A stretch of DNA of 23,568 nt from positions 1-23,568 of the forward strand of contig JBGSKF010000033.1 of the NCBI GenBank assembly GCA_041741375.1, read 5' to 3'. The notes beneath the pieces were generated by a model. It was not told where the DNA came from, searched no databases, and saw only the letters and a program-made list of their open reading frames with translations. The DNA is from OFTM291 sp041741375 (GTDB taxonomy: Bacteria > Gemmatimonadota > Gemmatimonadetes > Gemmatimonadales > GWC2-71-9). The position numbers were made by a program, and so were the translations under genes. Below are positions 1-7,465 of this stretch, one piece after another (position 1 is the first letter of the stretch; every line of letters begins with the position of its first letter).

Positions 1-1228
1 CGCCGAGGAGGTCGGCCAGACCGGGGACCGCAGCCTGCAGCTGCAGGCGCCCGCAGAGCTGCACCAGCGCGAGTCGTGCGGGGGAGTCGGGGACCCGCAG
101 CAGCCGCAGGACTCCTTCGGTATCAGTGGCCGCCAGCCGGTCCGCCGCCGCCTCCAGGATCCGTGTCACCGCCTGGTCGGACAAGGTCGGAAGGCCGGCG
201 AGGATCGGCTCCAGAGCCGGGGAACGCAGAACGCCGATCAACTCCGCGATTCCACCCTCCGCCAGGGAACTGCCCGACTCATCCATGGCCTGGACCAACT
301 GAGTCACGATGGCGGGAGAACTCAGTTGCACCTCGAATCCCTCCAGGCGCTGATGGAGGTCGGGCTGCAGATTGCTCGCTCTCTTCCGTGCGACCTGGAA
401 TTCGCGAAGCAGCCGGGCGACCGCGGAGAACTGTCCCTGCGTGAGCAGGTTCGGGAAGAGGGTGTCGAAGATCTCGATAGCCTCCCGTCGCACCTCGAGC
501 CCCTCCTGGAGTTCCAGGATGTCGAGGACGATGTCGAGGGCACTGCTCCGGATGTCCCTGGAATACTCCTGGGCCACCTGTCGGCGCAACGCCTGCACCT
601 CTCCCTCGTCCAGGAAGTACAGGGTGCTGTCGAACTCGTCGAGGTCCACCACGCCGGGAACCCGGGCCGGGGGAGCCGGATCCTGCCGCACCCGCTCCCG
701 AACCTCCTCCGGAGTGGCGACCGTCTCCAGGTCGAGGGCCTGGGGGTCGAGGACCCCCATGTCGGTGACCACCTCCGCAAAATGGTAGGAGAGGAATTCG
801 AAGTCCTGCTCCCAGAGCAGGGTGAGGAGGTCATCTCCGGCATCCGCCGCCAACACCCGCGCTCGTCCGACCAGATTCAAGAAGGTGAAGATCTCCTTCT
901 CCTCCACCCCGCGCCGAAGGGTCAGGTGACGCATGCCATCCTTGTACAGGCTCCAGGCAAAGCTCTCCGATCGGGTGGGTTGGCTGTACACCAGGTCACC
1001 ATCCCAGAGCATGTCGGTCTCGACGATGGTGAGGGCGACTTCGTCGGCCACCTCCCAGACCGGGACGAAGGCCTCCTGGAGTGTCTCCCGGGCCCGCTGG
1101 AACATCGGGTTGTTGGGAAGGTACATCTGGAACGCCCGGGCCGATTTCCAGATGGTCCGCAACAGGTCGCCGACGGGAGCGCCCCCCGCTGCCTCGGCCC
1201 CCCCACCCAGCACGACCGGGTCGGTCAT
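1..1228 (-). CDS. HEAT-repeat-like protein, 3' end off the window
   Basis: Open minus-strand frame with no stop before the left edge; about 409 residues are visible. It was read by translating the reverse complement. The proposed start is the ATG at 1228, because the recognisable N-terminal module begins soon after it (DLLRTIWKSARAFQMYLPNN at about residues 21-40). This module, with a conserved NP pair and paired helices, resembles an N-terminal segment found in front of HEAT-type or signalling domains in several bacterial phyla. From about residue 215 the protein is almost entirely helical and Leu/Ala/Glu rich, with repeating helix pairs consistent with HEAT-like repeats; the C-terminal visible part (LVQLCGRLQLQAAVPGLADL) is the best example. 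No catalytic motif is seen. It is probably a cytoplasmic scaffold or regulator, but the function is unknown. An in-frame ATG at 1384 would add a 52-residue Pro/Ser-rich leader of poor coding character. It is transcribed divergently from lexA. Confidence 0.8.
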   Translation of the reverse strand, partial: MTDPVVLGGGAEAAGGAPVGDLLRTIWKSARAFQMYLPNNPMFQRARETLQEAFVPVWEVADEVALTIVETDMLWDGDLVYSQPTRSESFAWSLYKDGMRHLTLRRGVEEKEIFTFLNLVGRARVLAADAGDDLLTLLWEQDFEFLSYHFAEVVTDMGVLDPQALDLETVATPEEVRERVRQDPAPPARVPGVVDLDEFDSTLYFLDEGEVQALRRQVAQEYSRDIRSSALDIVLDILELQEGLEVRREAIEIFDTLFPNLLTQGQFSAVARLLREFQVARKRASNLQPDLHQRLEGFEVQLSSPAIVTQLVQAMDESGSSLAEGGIAELIGVLRSPALEPILAGLPTLSDQAVTRILEAAADRLAATDTEGVLRLLRVPDSPARLALVQLCGRLQLQAAVPGLADLLG

Positions 1229-1496
1229 GAGGTCGACCGCCCCATCCAGGGGAAGGGGCGGAGGCACCGGGGGAGGATGGACAGGATCACAGGCGCACGC
1301 TCGCTTGCCCGTTGATGGCGGAGATGATGCCCCGGGCGATCGCCTCGGGGGGCTGAACAAACTGCGAGCATTCAAGTTAGTCATGACGGGACAGGAAAAA
1401 CACCACCTCCGGCCCTCCGACTGTCCCCTCTTGCGCTTCGGCTTGCATTCGGTAACTTGGAGGGTGAGATTTCGGCACTTCTTCGGGAGGGAGACC
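1229..1496. other. Divergent intergenic region, HEAT-like gene / lexA
   Basis: 268 bp lie between two divergent starts, so promoters for both genes must be here or close by. A Shine-Dalgarno GGAGG at 1486-1490 sits 6 nt before the lexA ATG. An imperfect dyad TGAA(1354-1357)...TTCA(1371-1374) and two copies of GCATTC (about 1368 and 1445) are visible. LexA usually represses its own gene, so an operator is expected in this stretch, but no known LexA-box consensus could be matched with confidence. On the minus strand a 29-codon open stretch (1290-1376, stop at 1287-1289) shows GC-rich third positions but has no start codon. Confidence 0.4.
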
Positions 1497-2105
1497 ATGC
1501 CCCTGACCAAACGCCAGCGAGAAATCCTTTCCTATCTGGAGGAGTACATCGGTGCGCACGGCTATGCCCCGAGCTTCGAGGAGATTGCGAGCCAGTTCGC
1601 CTTCCAGTCCCTCGCCACCGTCCACGAGCATTTGAGCAACCTCGAGCGGAAGGGTGTGATTCGTCGCTCCTACAACGAGAGCCGGTCGATTGAAATCGTC
1701 CCGCCCGCGGGGATGTCCGGCGCCTCGGAGATCCCGCTGCTCGGAACGGTCGCCGCGGGACTCCCGATCGAGTCGCTCGTCCACCAGGAAACTCTTGCCG
1801 TCCCCGATGACATGCTTCCCCGTCGTGGCCCCAATTTCGCCCTCCGGGTCAGCGGCAACTCCATGATCGATGATCACATCCTCGACGGGGACTGCGTCGT
1901 GGTCCACGGGAGGCAAACCGCCGAGAATGGCGAGATGGTGATCGCGCTGGTCAACGGCGCCGAAGCCACCGTCAAGAAGTTCTATCGCGAGCCGGGCGGG
2001 TGGATCCGGCTCCAGCCCGCCAACGCCGCTATGGCACCCCTCCGGTTCCAGGAGCAGGACGTCATCATTCAGGGAGTGGTGGTCGGAGTGATCCGCCGTT
2101 TTTAA
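1497..2105 (+). CDS. lexA: LexA repressor / SOS autoprotease
   Basis: A 202-residue protein of normal LexA length. The N-terminal winged helix-turn-helix (about 1-65) starts MPLTKRQREILSYLEEYI, the typical LexA DNA-binding opening. A short linker is followed by the S24 peptidase domain (about 78-202). The self-cleavage site is the Ala87-Gly88 bond in VAAGLP. The catalytic dyad is Ser122 in GNSMIDD and Lys160 in ATVKKF, all as in the active family. The start was chosen at the ATG with GGAGG 6 nt upstream; the frame is open further upstream but the extra sequence is not LexA-like. By family knowledge it represses DNA-damage genes and its own gene until RecA-ssDNA stimulates autocleavage. The gene is monocistronic: 183 bp with repeats separate it from truA. 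Confidence 0.97.
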   Translation: MPLTKRQREILSYLEEYIGAHGYAPSFEEIASQFAFQSLATVHEHLSNLERKGVIRRSYNESRSIEIVPPAGMSGASEIPLLGTVAAGLPIESLVHQETLAVPDDMLPRRGPNFALRVSGNSMIDDHILDGDCVVVHGRQTAENGEMVIALVNGAEATVKKFYREPGGWIRLQPANAAMAPLRFQEQDVIIQGVVVGVIRRF

Positions 2106-2150
2106 GGCAGGGAGCAGGGATCGGGGAGTAGGGAATGGGGATGGAGTACC
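2106..2150 (+). repeat. G-tract array, possible G-quadruplex
   Basis: Directly after the lexA stop are five G-tracts of 3-4 bases separated by 3-4 nt loops (2110-2140: GGG-AGCA-GGG-ATC-GGGG-AGTA-GGG-AAT-GGGG). It reads as a degenerate roughly 7-bp repeat and satisfies the usual intramolecular G-quadruplex pattern. Folding is inference only. Confidence 0.6.
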
Positions 2151-2158
2151 CCTGGGCC

Positions 2159-2178
2159 CGCCGGGCTCCAGCCCGGCG
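2159..2178. repeat. Perfect 20-bp palindrome (REP-like or terminator hairpin)
   Basis: CGCCGGGCTCCAGCCCGGCG has two fully complementary 9-base arms around a 2-base centre. No T-run follows, so a classical intrinsic terminator is not supported. The architecture (9-bp stem, 2-nt centre) is the same as the palindrome at 17565-17584, which suggests a repetitive extragenic palindrome class. It may still end lexA transcription or protect RNA ends. Confidence 0.6.
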
Positions 2179-2253
2179 AGCACCACGGTCCCAAGGCCGT
2201 CGTCGATTTGATCCTGATGTCTCGGAACGAGCCAATCGACACCATTCCCCTGC

Positions 2254-2282
2254 TTGTACCGGGCACTGCCAACGGCTAGATT
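2254..2282 (+). promoter_or_regulatory. Candidate promoter for a leaderless truA-pur operon transcript
   Basis: TTGTAC (2254-2259), a 17-bp spacer, then TAGATT (2277-2282; fits TANNNT) lie just 6 nt before the truA GTG at 2289. With this spacing the +1 base would fall on or next to the start codon, giving a leaderless mRNA. No Shine-Dalgarno sequence is visible before that GTG, which agrees with the idea. The hexamers match consensus only 3/6 and 4/6. Confidence 0.4.
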
Positions 2283-2288
2283 CCGCCC

Positions 2289-3074
2289 GTGATCGGACGC
2301 ACCGTCCACCTGCTCCTGCACTTCGACGGCACCGGTTTCCATGGCTGGCAGCGCCAGAGTGCTGATCGCACCGTCCAGGGGGAACTGGAGGCCGTCCTTC
2401 ATCGCCTGTGCGGTCGCCGGATCGTGGTTCACGGAGCTGGCCGGACCGATGCCGGGGTCCATGCGATCGGAATGAGTGCGAGCTGCACCGTCCCCGAGCG
2501 CTGGACCCCTGCGGATTTGTGCCGTGCGCTCAACGCTCTCCTGCCCCCGGATTGCTGGGTGGTGTCGGCCACGGAAACCATCCCCGGTTTTCACGCGCGG
2601 CGCTCGGCCACGGAGCGAGAGTACCGGTACGACCTCGGGATCACTCCGGGCTGTCGTTCGCCCTTTCGGAGGCGGTACGAGTGGCCCCTCGCGATCCCCC
2701 TCGACCGGACGGCCCTCGACATGGCGGCGCACATGATGCTCGGTGACCACGATTTCCGGAGCCTGGCGGTCCACACAGCGGATCGGACCGACACCCGGTG
2801 CCGGGTGCGAATGGCCCGATGGGAGAGCCGGGGCCCGGGGGCCGACCTCCGTTTCCGCATTGCCGCCAACCGATTTCTGCACCACATGGTGCGGATCCTG
2901 GTGGGAACCATGGTGGAGATCGGACGGGGGCGACGCCCTCCGGAGGACCTCCCGGCACTTCTGGAACGGCGTCCCGGGGTGCGTGCCGCCGCCCCGGCGC
3001 CCCCTGGGGGGCTCTTTTTCGTGACGGCCCGGTATCCGTCTCACTGGTTCCCCCACCTGAGTCGCCCGGCATGA
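2289..3074 (+). CDS. truA: tRNA pseudouridine(38-40) synthase TruA
   Basis: A 261-residue protein, close to the family's usual length. It isomerises uridine to pseudouridine at positions 38-40 of the tRNA anticodon stem-loop in the cytoplasm. The start of the fold (VHLLLHFDGTGFHGWQRQ) and the catalytic motif GRTDAGVHA with Asp54 are both present, followed by the second-half motif FLHHMVRILVGTMVEIGRG (about 197-215). The start is GTG, chosen because the conserved sequence begins immediately after it and no other start fits. There is no Shine-Dalgarno and a TANNNT box ends 6 nt upstream, so translation may be leaderless. Its TGA overlaps the ATG of the downstream protease (ATGA). It is the first gene of the 14-gene run, an unusual leader for a purine operon but common for a housekeeping gene in a packed genome. 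Confidence 0.95.
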   Translation: MIGRTVHLLLHFDGTGFHGWQRQSADRTVQGELEAVLHRLCGRRIVVHGAGRTDAGVHAIGMSASCTVPERWTPADLCRALNALLPPDCWVVSATETIPGFHARRSATEREYRYDLGITPGCRSPFRRRYEWPLAIPLDRTALDMAAHMMLGDHDFRSLAVHTADRTDTRCRVRMARWESRGPGADLRFRIAANRFLHHMVRILVGTMVEIGRGRRPPEDLPALLERRPGVRAAAPAPPGGLFFVTARYPSHWFPHLSRPA

Positions 3075-4489
3075 CCTTCTCCCCGCTCCTCCTGCGCACG
3101 GTACCCCTGGTTGTCGTGCTCCTCGGATGCAACCACGATCCCCACACCGGCGACCTGGTGCGAGGCATGCAGGCCCAGAGGGATGCCTCCCCCGGGACCT
3201 CGCTGGAGGGGTCCCGGCGCACGGCGATCGTGGAGGCCGCCGCCCGGGTGGGGCCGTCGGTGGTGTCACTCCATGTGGCCTCCCGTCGCCGTGTCACCAG
3301 TGCCCCCGGCCCGTTCGATTTCTTTTTTGTGCCGCGGCAGTCGGAACAGGTCGTGGAGAGTTACGGTACCGGGTTCCTGATCCGCTCCGACGGCATCGTC
3401 GTCACGAACCAGCACGTCGTGGCCGGAGCGGAAACCATCACGGTCTCCCTCCCCGACAACACCGAGGTCGAGGGAACTCTCCTGGGAGAGGATCCCACCA
3501 CCGACATTGCGGTGGTCCGCATCCCGGGCCGGGGGTATCCCGTCCCCCCGATCGGGAGGAGCACGGATCTGATGATCGGGGAATGGGTCATCGCTCTCGG
3601 CAATCCCTATACCTATCTGCTCGGCAACGCCGAACCGACCGTCACGGCGGGCGTGGTCAGCGCCACGGGGCGCAACATCCTTCCCAACGGCGATCAACCC
3701 GGGATGTACCTCGACATGATCCAGACCGATGCTGCCATCAACCCCGGGAATTCGGGGGGGCCGCTGGCCAACGCGTCCGGCGAGGTGGTCGGGCTCGCAT
3801 CCTCCATCTTCACGAGCGGAGGCGGATCGATCGGGCTCGGGTTCGCCATTCCGGTGGAGCGGGTCCTGCGCGTCGCCGAGGACATCATCCGCAATGGCAC
3901 GGTACGCCGTGCCTGGACGGGTCTGGACGTGGCCGGAGCGAGCGCCATGCGGGACTGGAAGAGCCGGGGCGGCGTGTCCGTGACCCGGGTGGCCCCCGGA
4001 GGACCGGCCGCGCGTGCCGGACTCGGTGAGGGCGCCGTGCTGGTGGAGGCCAACGGACGCCCGCTGCGCAACTACCTCGACTGGGAGGCCGTGAAGCTCG
4101 ATCTGCGCGTGGGCGACACGATCTCCCTCCGCTACCGCGGCCCCCGGGGAGCACGAACGGTCCGGATCGTCACCGGGGATCTTCCCACCGTCACCGCCGA
4201 GAAGATCTCCGTGCTCCGGGGTCTCGAACTGGTCACCGTGACCCCCGCAGTTCAGGCCGAGCGCGGCCTGCGATCCGCCCGAGGTGCCCTGGTATTCCGC
4301 CTCCCCCGGGAGGTGGCTGAGGCCACCGGACTTCGCGAGGGTGACGTGATCGTGGCGGTGAACCGGACGGTGATCACCTCGGCGGCTCAGGTGGGGCCGA
4401 TCTTCGAGTCGATGAGGCGGCGACAACTCTTCCGGATCACGTTCGAGCGGGACGGACAATTCATCTTCACCGACCTCGAGTTTCGATGA
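3071..4489 (+). CDS. S1C (HtrA/Deg-type) trypsin-like protease, lipoprotein
   Basis: 472 residues. The N-terminus has a hydrophobic segment ending in a lipobox (VVVLLGC, Cys20), so it is predicted to be lipid-anchored outside the cytoplasmic membrane. The protease domain (about 50-275) has the full Ser-protease triad: His115 in TNQHVVAG, Asp145 in PTTDIAVV and Ser228 in NPGNSGGPL. Two PDZ-like regions follow, at about 283-370 (VAPGGPAARAGLGEGAVLVE) and about 380-468 (ATGLREGDVIVAVN). This is the architecture of DegP/DegQ proteins, which degrade or chaperone misfolded envelope proteins. The start is the ATG overlapping the truA stop, just before the signal peptide; the frame is open upstream inside truA but that part is a shadow. 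Its stop overlaps the purB start (ATGA). A protease with no evident link to purines is thus translationally coupled to purB. Confidence 0.93.
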   Translation: MTFSPLLLRTVPLVVVLLGCNHDPHTGDLVRGMQAQRDASPGTSLEGSRRTAIVEAAARVGPSVVSLHVASRRRVTSAPGPFDFFFVPRQSEQVVESYGTGFLIRSDGIVVTNQHVVAGAETITVSLPDNTEVEGTLLGEDPTTDIAVVRIPGRGYPVPPIGRSTDLMIGEWVIALGNPYTYLLGNAEPTVTAGVVSATGRNILPNGDQPGMYLDMIQTDAAINPGNSGGPLANASGEVVGLASSIFTSGGGSIGLGFAIPVERVLRVAEDIIRNGTVRRAWTGLDVAGASAMRDWKSRGGVSVTRVAPGGPAARAGLGEGAVLVEANGRPLRNYLDWEAVKLDLRVGDTISLRYRGPRGARTVRIVTGDLPTVTAEKISVLRGLELVTVTPAVQAERGLRSARGALVFRLPREVAEATGLREGDVIVAVNRTVITSAAQVGPIFESMRRRQLFRITFERDGQFIFTDLEFR

Positions 4490-5928
4490 GCGACACTGCG
4501 CGGTATCAGACCCCCCTCTCCACCCGCTACGCATCGCCGCAGATGCAGGCCCTGTGGGGGGCGCAGCACCGCGCCGGCCTCTGGCGCCGGATCTGGCTCG
4601 CGCTGATGGAGGCCCAACGCGAACTGGGACTCGACGTTCCCCCCGAGGCGATCGACGACCTCCGCGCGCACCTCGACGACGCCGACCTCGCGGTGGCCGC
4701 CGGCTATGAGCGCCGATTTCGCCACGATGTGATGGCTCACATCCACGCCGTGGGTGATCAGGCCCCACGCGCACGACCCTACCTGCACCTGGGTGCCACC
4801 AGCGCCTTCATCACCGACAACGCCGATCTCCTGGTCGTCCGGGATGGGCTCCAGCTCCTGCTCGGCCGGACCCTCGCGCTTCTCGACACCCTGGCCCGGC
4901 AGGCCCGCGCCCATGCGGACCTCCCCTGCCTGGCCTATACCCACTTCCAGCCGGCCCAGCTCACCACCGTGGGCAAGAGGATGACGCTCTGGGCCCAGGA
5001 TTTCGCCCTCGACGTGGAGGAGCTGCTCCACCGCCTCGCCACGCTCCGGGCCCGCGGGTGCAAGGGCACGACGGGAACCCAGGCGTCGTTTCTCGAGCTC
5101 TTCGGAGGGGACCACGAGCGGGTCCGTGCCCTGGACCGCCTGATCAGTGACCGCCTCGGGTTCGCGGCGGCCTTTGCCGTCACCGGGCAGACCTACCCGC
5201 GCAAGGTGGACGCGATGGTCCTCGATGCCTTGAGCGGTCTTGCCCAGTCCGCCGCCAAGATGGCGGTGGATCTGCGGCTGTTACAGCACGAGGGCGAGAT
5301 CCTGGAGCCCTTCGAATCCGACCAGATCGGGTCCAGTGCCATGGCCTACAAGCGCAACCCGATGCGGGCCGAACGCATCGGGGCGATCGCGCGCTTCGTC
5401 ATGGCGCTTCAGGCCAACGGAGCACAGACCGCAGCAACCCAGTGGCTCGAGCGCACCCTGGACGACAGCGCCAACCGCCGCATGACCCTGCCCGAGGCGT
5501 TTCTCGGGGTCGATGCCCTCCTGCTCCTTGCCGACAACGTGGCCGGGGGGCTGGAGGTCAGAGCCCCGGTCATCGCCCGGCATGTGGAGGCCCAGATGCC
5601 GTTCATGGCCACCGAGCGCTGGCTCATGCTGGCCGCCGCCCGAGGCGGGGACCGGCAGACGCTGCACGAGGTCATTCGCACCCACAGCATGGCCGCCGCG
5701 ACCGCGGTGGCTGCCGGGTCTCCCAATGACCTCCTGGAGCGCCTGGCCGCGGATCCCGCGTTCTCCTCGATCCCCGCGGACCAGCTCCGGGCCGAACTCG
5801 ACCCCCGCCGGTATGTGGGCCGCGCACCGGAACAGGTGACCGAGTTCCTGGAGGATCATCTCGAGCCGCTCCTGCGGCGCGCCCGGCCTCTCGCCACCGC
5901 CCTCACGGCGGCGGAGATCCGCGTATGA
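4486..5928 (+). CDS. purB: Adenylosuccinate lyase PurB
   Basis: 480 residues, fumarase/aspartase superfamily, cytoplasmic. It removes fumarate from SAICAR to give AICAR and from adenylosuccinate to give AMP. Conserved blocks are PYLHLGATSAFITDNADL (about 98-115), YTHFQPAQLTTVGKR with catalytic-region His153, and the flexible signature loop GSSAMAYKRNPMRAER (about 282-297) with the catalytic Ser. The signature has Ala where many family members have Pro (SSxMPxK). The length and the YKRNPMR form resemble the larger animal-type ADSL clade rather than the roughly 430-residue Bacillus type. The start is the ATG in the ATGA overlap with the protease; the purC start overlaps its own stop in the same way. 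Confidence 0.96.
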   Translation: MSDTARYQTPLSTRYASPQMQALWGAQHRAGLWRRIWLALMEAQRELGLDVPPEAIDDLRAHLDDADLAVAAGYERRFRHDVMAHIHAVGDQAPRARPYLHLGATSAFITDNADLLVVRDGLQLLLGRTLALLDTLARQARAHADLPCLAYTHFQPAQLTTVGKRMTLWAQDFALDVEELLHRLATLRARGCKGTTGTQASFLELFGGDHERVRALDRLISDRLGFAAAFAVTGQTYPRKVDAMVLDALSGLAQSAAKMAVDLRLLQHEGEILEPFESDQIGSSAMAYKRNPMRAERIGAIARFVMALQANGAQTAATQWLERTLDDSANRRMTLPEAFLGVDALLLLADNVAGGLEVRAPVIARHVEAQMPFMATERWLMLAAARGGDRQTLHEVIRTHSMAAATAVAAGSPNDLLERLAADPAFSSIPADQLRAELDPRRYVGRAPEQVTEFLEDHLEPLLRRARPLATALTAAEIRV

Positions 5929-6839
5929 CCGGCCTGCGGAGCACTGCGCTCCCCCTTCCCCTCTGGAGGCGGGGCAAGGTCCGGGAGGTCTATGAGGTCG
6001 ACGCGGAACACCTCCTGCTCGTGGCCAGCGACCGGGTCAGCGCGTTCGACGTCGTCATGACCGAGCCGGTCCCGCGCAAGGGCGAGGTGCTCACCCAGAT
6101 CTCCGCGTTCTGGTTCCGGCGCCTCGCTTCGCTGGGACCCACCCACTTCCTGACCGCGGACTGGCGGGAGATCGTGGACCGGATTCCCGCCCTCGCCTCT
6201 CACCCCGAGGGCGCGGGACGGTCCACGCTGGTCCGGCGCACGACTCCGGTCCCCTTCGAGTGTGTCGTGCGGGGCTACCTGTCGGGATCGGCCTGGGCCG
6301 AGTATGCCGCCCACGGTACCTTGGCCGGGGAACCGATGCCGCCGGGGCTCCCGGAAGCCGCCCGTCTCGACCCCCCGATCTTCTCACCGGCGACCAAGGC
6401 GGAAACCGGACATGATGAAAACGTGCCCTTCTCCCGGGTACGGGCTGCCCTCGGGACAGTCGCGGACCGGCTTCGGGAGCGGAGCCTGGCTCTTTTTCGG
6501 GCCGCGTCCGCCCATGCGCGCACCGTGGGCCTGATCCTGGCCGACACCAAATTCGAGTTCGGACACGACAGCAGCGGAGAGCTGGTGCTCATCGACGAGA
6601 TTCTGACCCCCGACAGCTCCCGGTTCTGGCCTCTCGAACCGGGAGATGCAGCGGCCCACCGATCGGGATTCGACAAGCAGCCCCTGCGGGACCACCTGGC
6701 CCGGATGAAGGCGTCCGGCGCCTGGAACGGAGAGCCCCCTCCCCCACCCCTTCCTCCCGACGTGATCACCGCGATGACAACCCGCTACCTCGACGCGTAT
6801 CACCGTCTGACCGGGGCCCCCCTGCCCGAGGTATCCTGA
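5925..6839 (+). CDS. purC: SAICAR synthase PurC
   Basis: 304 residues. It catalyses ATP-dependent ligation of CAIR and aspartate to SAICAR, the step after PurE/PurK and before PurB. Visible motifs are the glycine-rich nucleotide segment GKVREVYEV (about 18-26), SDRVSAFDVVM (about 36-46), the substrate block VPFECVVRGYLSGSAWAEY (about 109-127), ADTKFEFG (about 206-213) and DEILTPDSSRFW (about 222-233). It is longer than the 237-residue E. coli enzyme and matches the yeast Ade1-like long form. The start is the ATG overlapping the purB stop. The end overlaps psd by one base (TGATG). Confidence 0.97.
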   Translation: MTGLRSTALPLPLWRRGKVREVYEVDAEHLLLVASDRVSAFDVVMTEPVPRKGEVLTQISAFWFRRLASLGPTHFLTADWREIVDRIPALASHPEGAGRSTLVRRTTPVPFECVVRGYLSGSAWAEYAAHGTLAGEPMPPGLPEAARLDPPIFSPATKAETGHDENVPFSRVRAALGTVADRLRERSLALFRAASAHARTVGLILADTKFEFGHDSSGELVLIDEILTPDSSRFWPLEPGDAAAHRSGFDKQPLRDHLARMKASGAWNGEPPPPPLPPDVITAMTTRYLDAYHRLTGAPLPEVS

Positions 6840-7465
6840 TGCGCATCGCTCCCGAAGGATGGCCGTTCATCGGCATCGCGGCCGGCCTCCTGGCCCTCCT
6901 CGCGCTGGTCGCGCCGTGGTGGGTTCCCCTCCTCTGGCTCCCGGTGGCCGCCTGGGTGGTGGCCTTCTTCCGCGACCCGCCACGCGACACGGTGCGCGGG
7001 GACCGACTGATCCTGGCCCCGGCCGATGGCCGAATCGTCAGCATCATCCCGATCGATGAACCCGAATTTCTCGGAGGCCCGGCCACCCGGGTGTCGATCT
7101 TCATGAACGTGTTCAACGTCCACGTGAACCGGTATCCCTGCGAGGGAACCGTCGCCCACCGGGCCTATCACCCCGGCCGCTTTCTGAACGCGGCCTCGGA
7201 AAAGGCGAGCCGGGAGAACGAGCAGGCGACGATCGGCCTGGACACGACCCGGGGACGGATCCTCCTCCGCCAGATCGCCGGGCTCGTCGCGCGTCGCATC
7301 GTGACCGATCACGGCCCGGGGACCCCCGTGACCCAGGGGAGCCGGCTCGGCCTGATCCGGTTCGGATCCCGGGTCGATGTGTTCCTTCCTCCCGGGGTCA
7401 CCGTGCGGGTTGCGCTGGGGGATCGCACGCGGGCCGCCGACACCATCCTGGCGGAGTGGTCATGA
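6839..7465 (+). CDS. psd: Phosphatidylserine decarboxylase, small-form
   Basis: 208 residues. It decarboxylates phosphatidylserine to phosphatidylethanolamine at the membrane using a self-made pyruvoyl group. Two hydrophobic stretches lie at the N-terminus (about 8-24 and 27-44). The core has FFRDPPR, LAPADGRI and FMNVFNVHVNRYP (about 88-100). The self-cleavage site is Gly176-Ser177 in IRFGSRVDVFLP, the GS(R) variant of the short Psd-related class rather than the LGST of the long proteobacterial form. Ser177 would become the pyruvoyl group of the alpha chain. The start is the ATG overlapping the purC stop. It is directly coupled to pssA, whose product feeds it. Confidence 0.93.
   Translation: MRIAPEGWPFIGIAAGLLALLALVAPWWVPLLWLPVAAWVVAFFRDPPRDTVRGDRLILAPADGRIVSIIPIDEPEFLGGPATRVSIFMNVFNVHVNRYPCEGTVAHRAYHPGRFLNAASEKASRENEQATIGLDTTRGRILLRQIAGLVARRIVTDHGPGTPVTQGSRLGLIRFGSRVDVFLPPGVTVRVALGDRTRAADTILAEWS

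Noticed and set aside
326..1315. Plus-strand 329-codon open frame at the left edge
   Set aside because: The minus-strand HEAT-like protein explains this region with better amino-acid composition and a recognisable N-terminal module.
1229..1384. ATG at 1384 as start of the HEAT-like protein
   Set aside because: In frame, but the extra 52 residues are Pro/Ser/Arg low-quality sequence and would cover the lexA promoter region; ATG 1228 lies just before the conserved part.
2106..2288. Purine riboswitch or PurR box ahead of the pur operon
   Set aside because: No purine-riboswitch core or PurBox could be recognised, and the proposed promoter leaves no 5' leader.
1377..3269. Minus-strand 630-codon open frame opposite lexA and truA
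   Set aside because: Its composition is an antisense shadow (His/Arg/Gly/Pro rich, no domain), while both plus-strand genes are unmistakable families.
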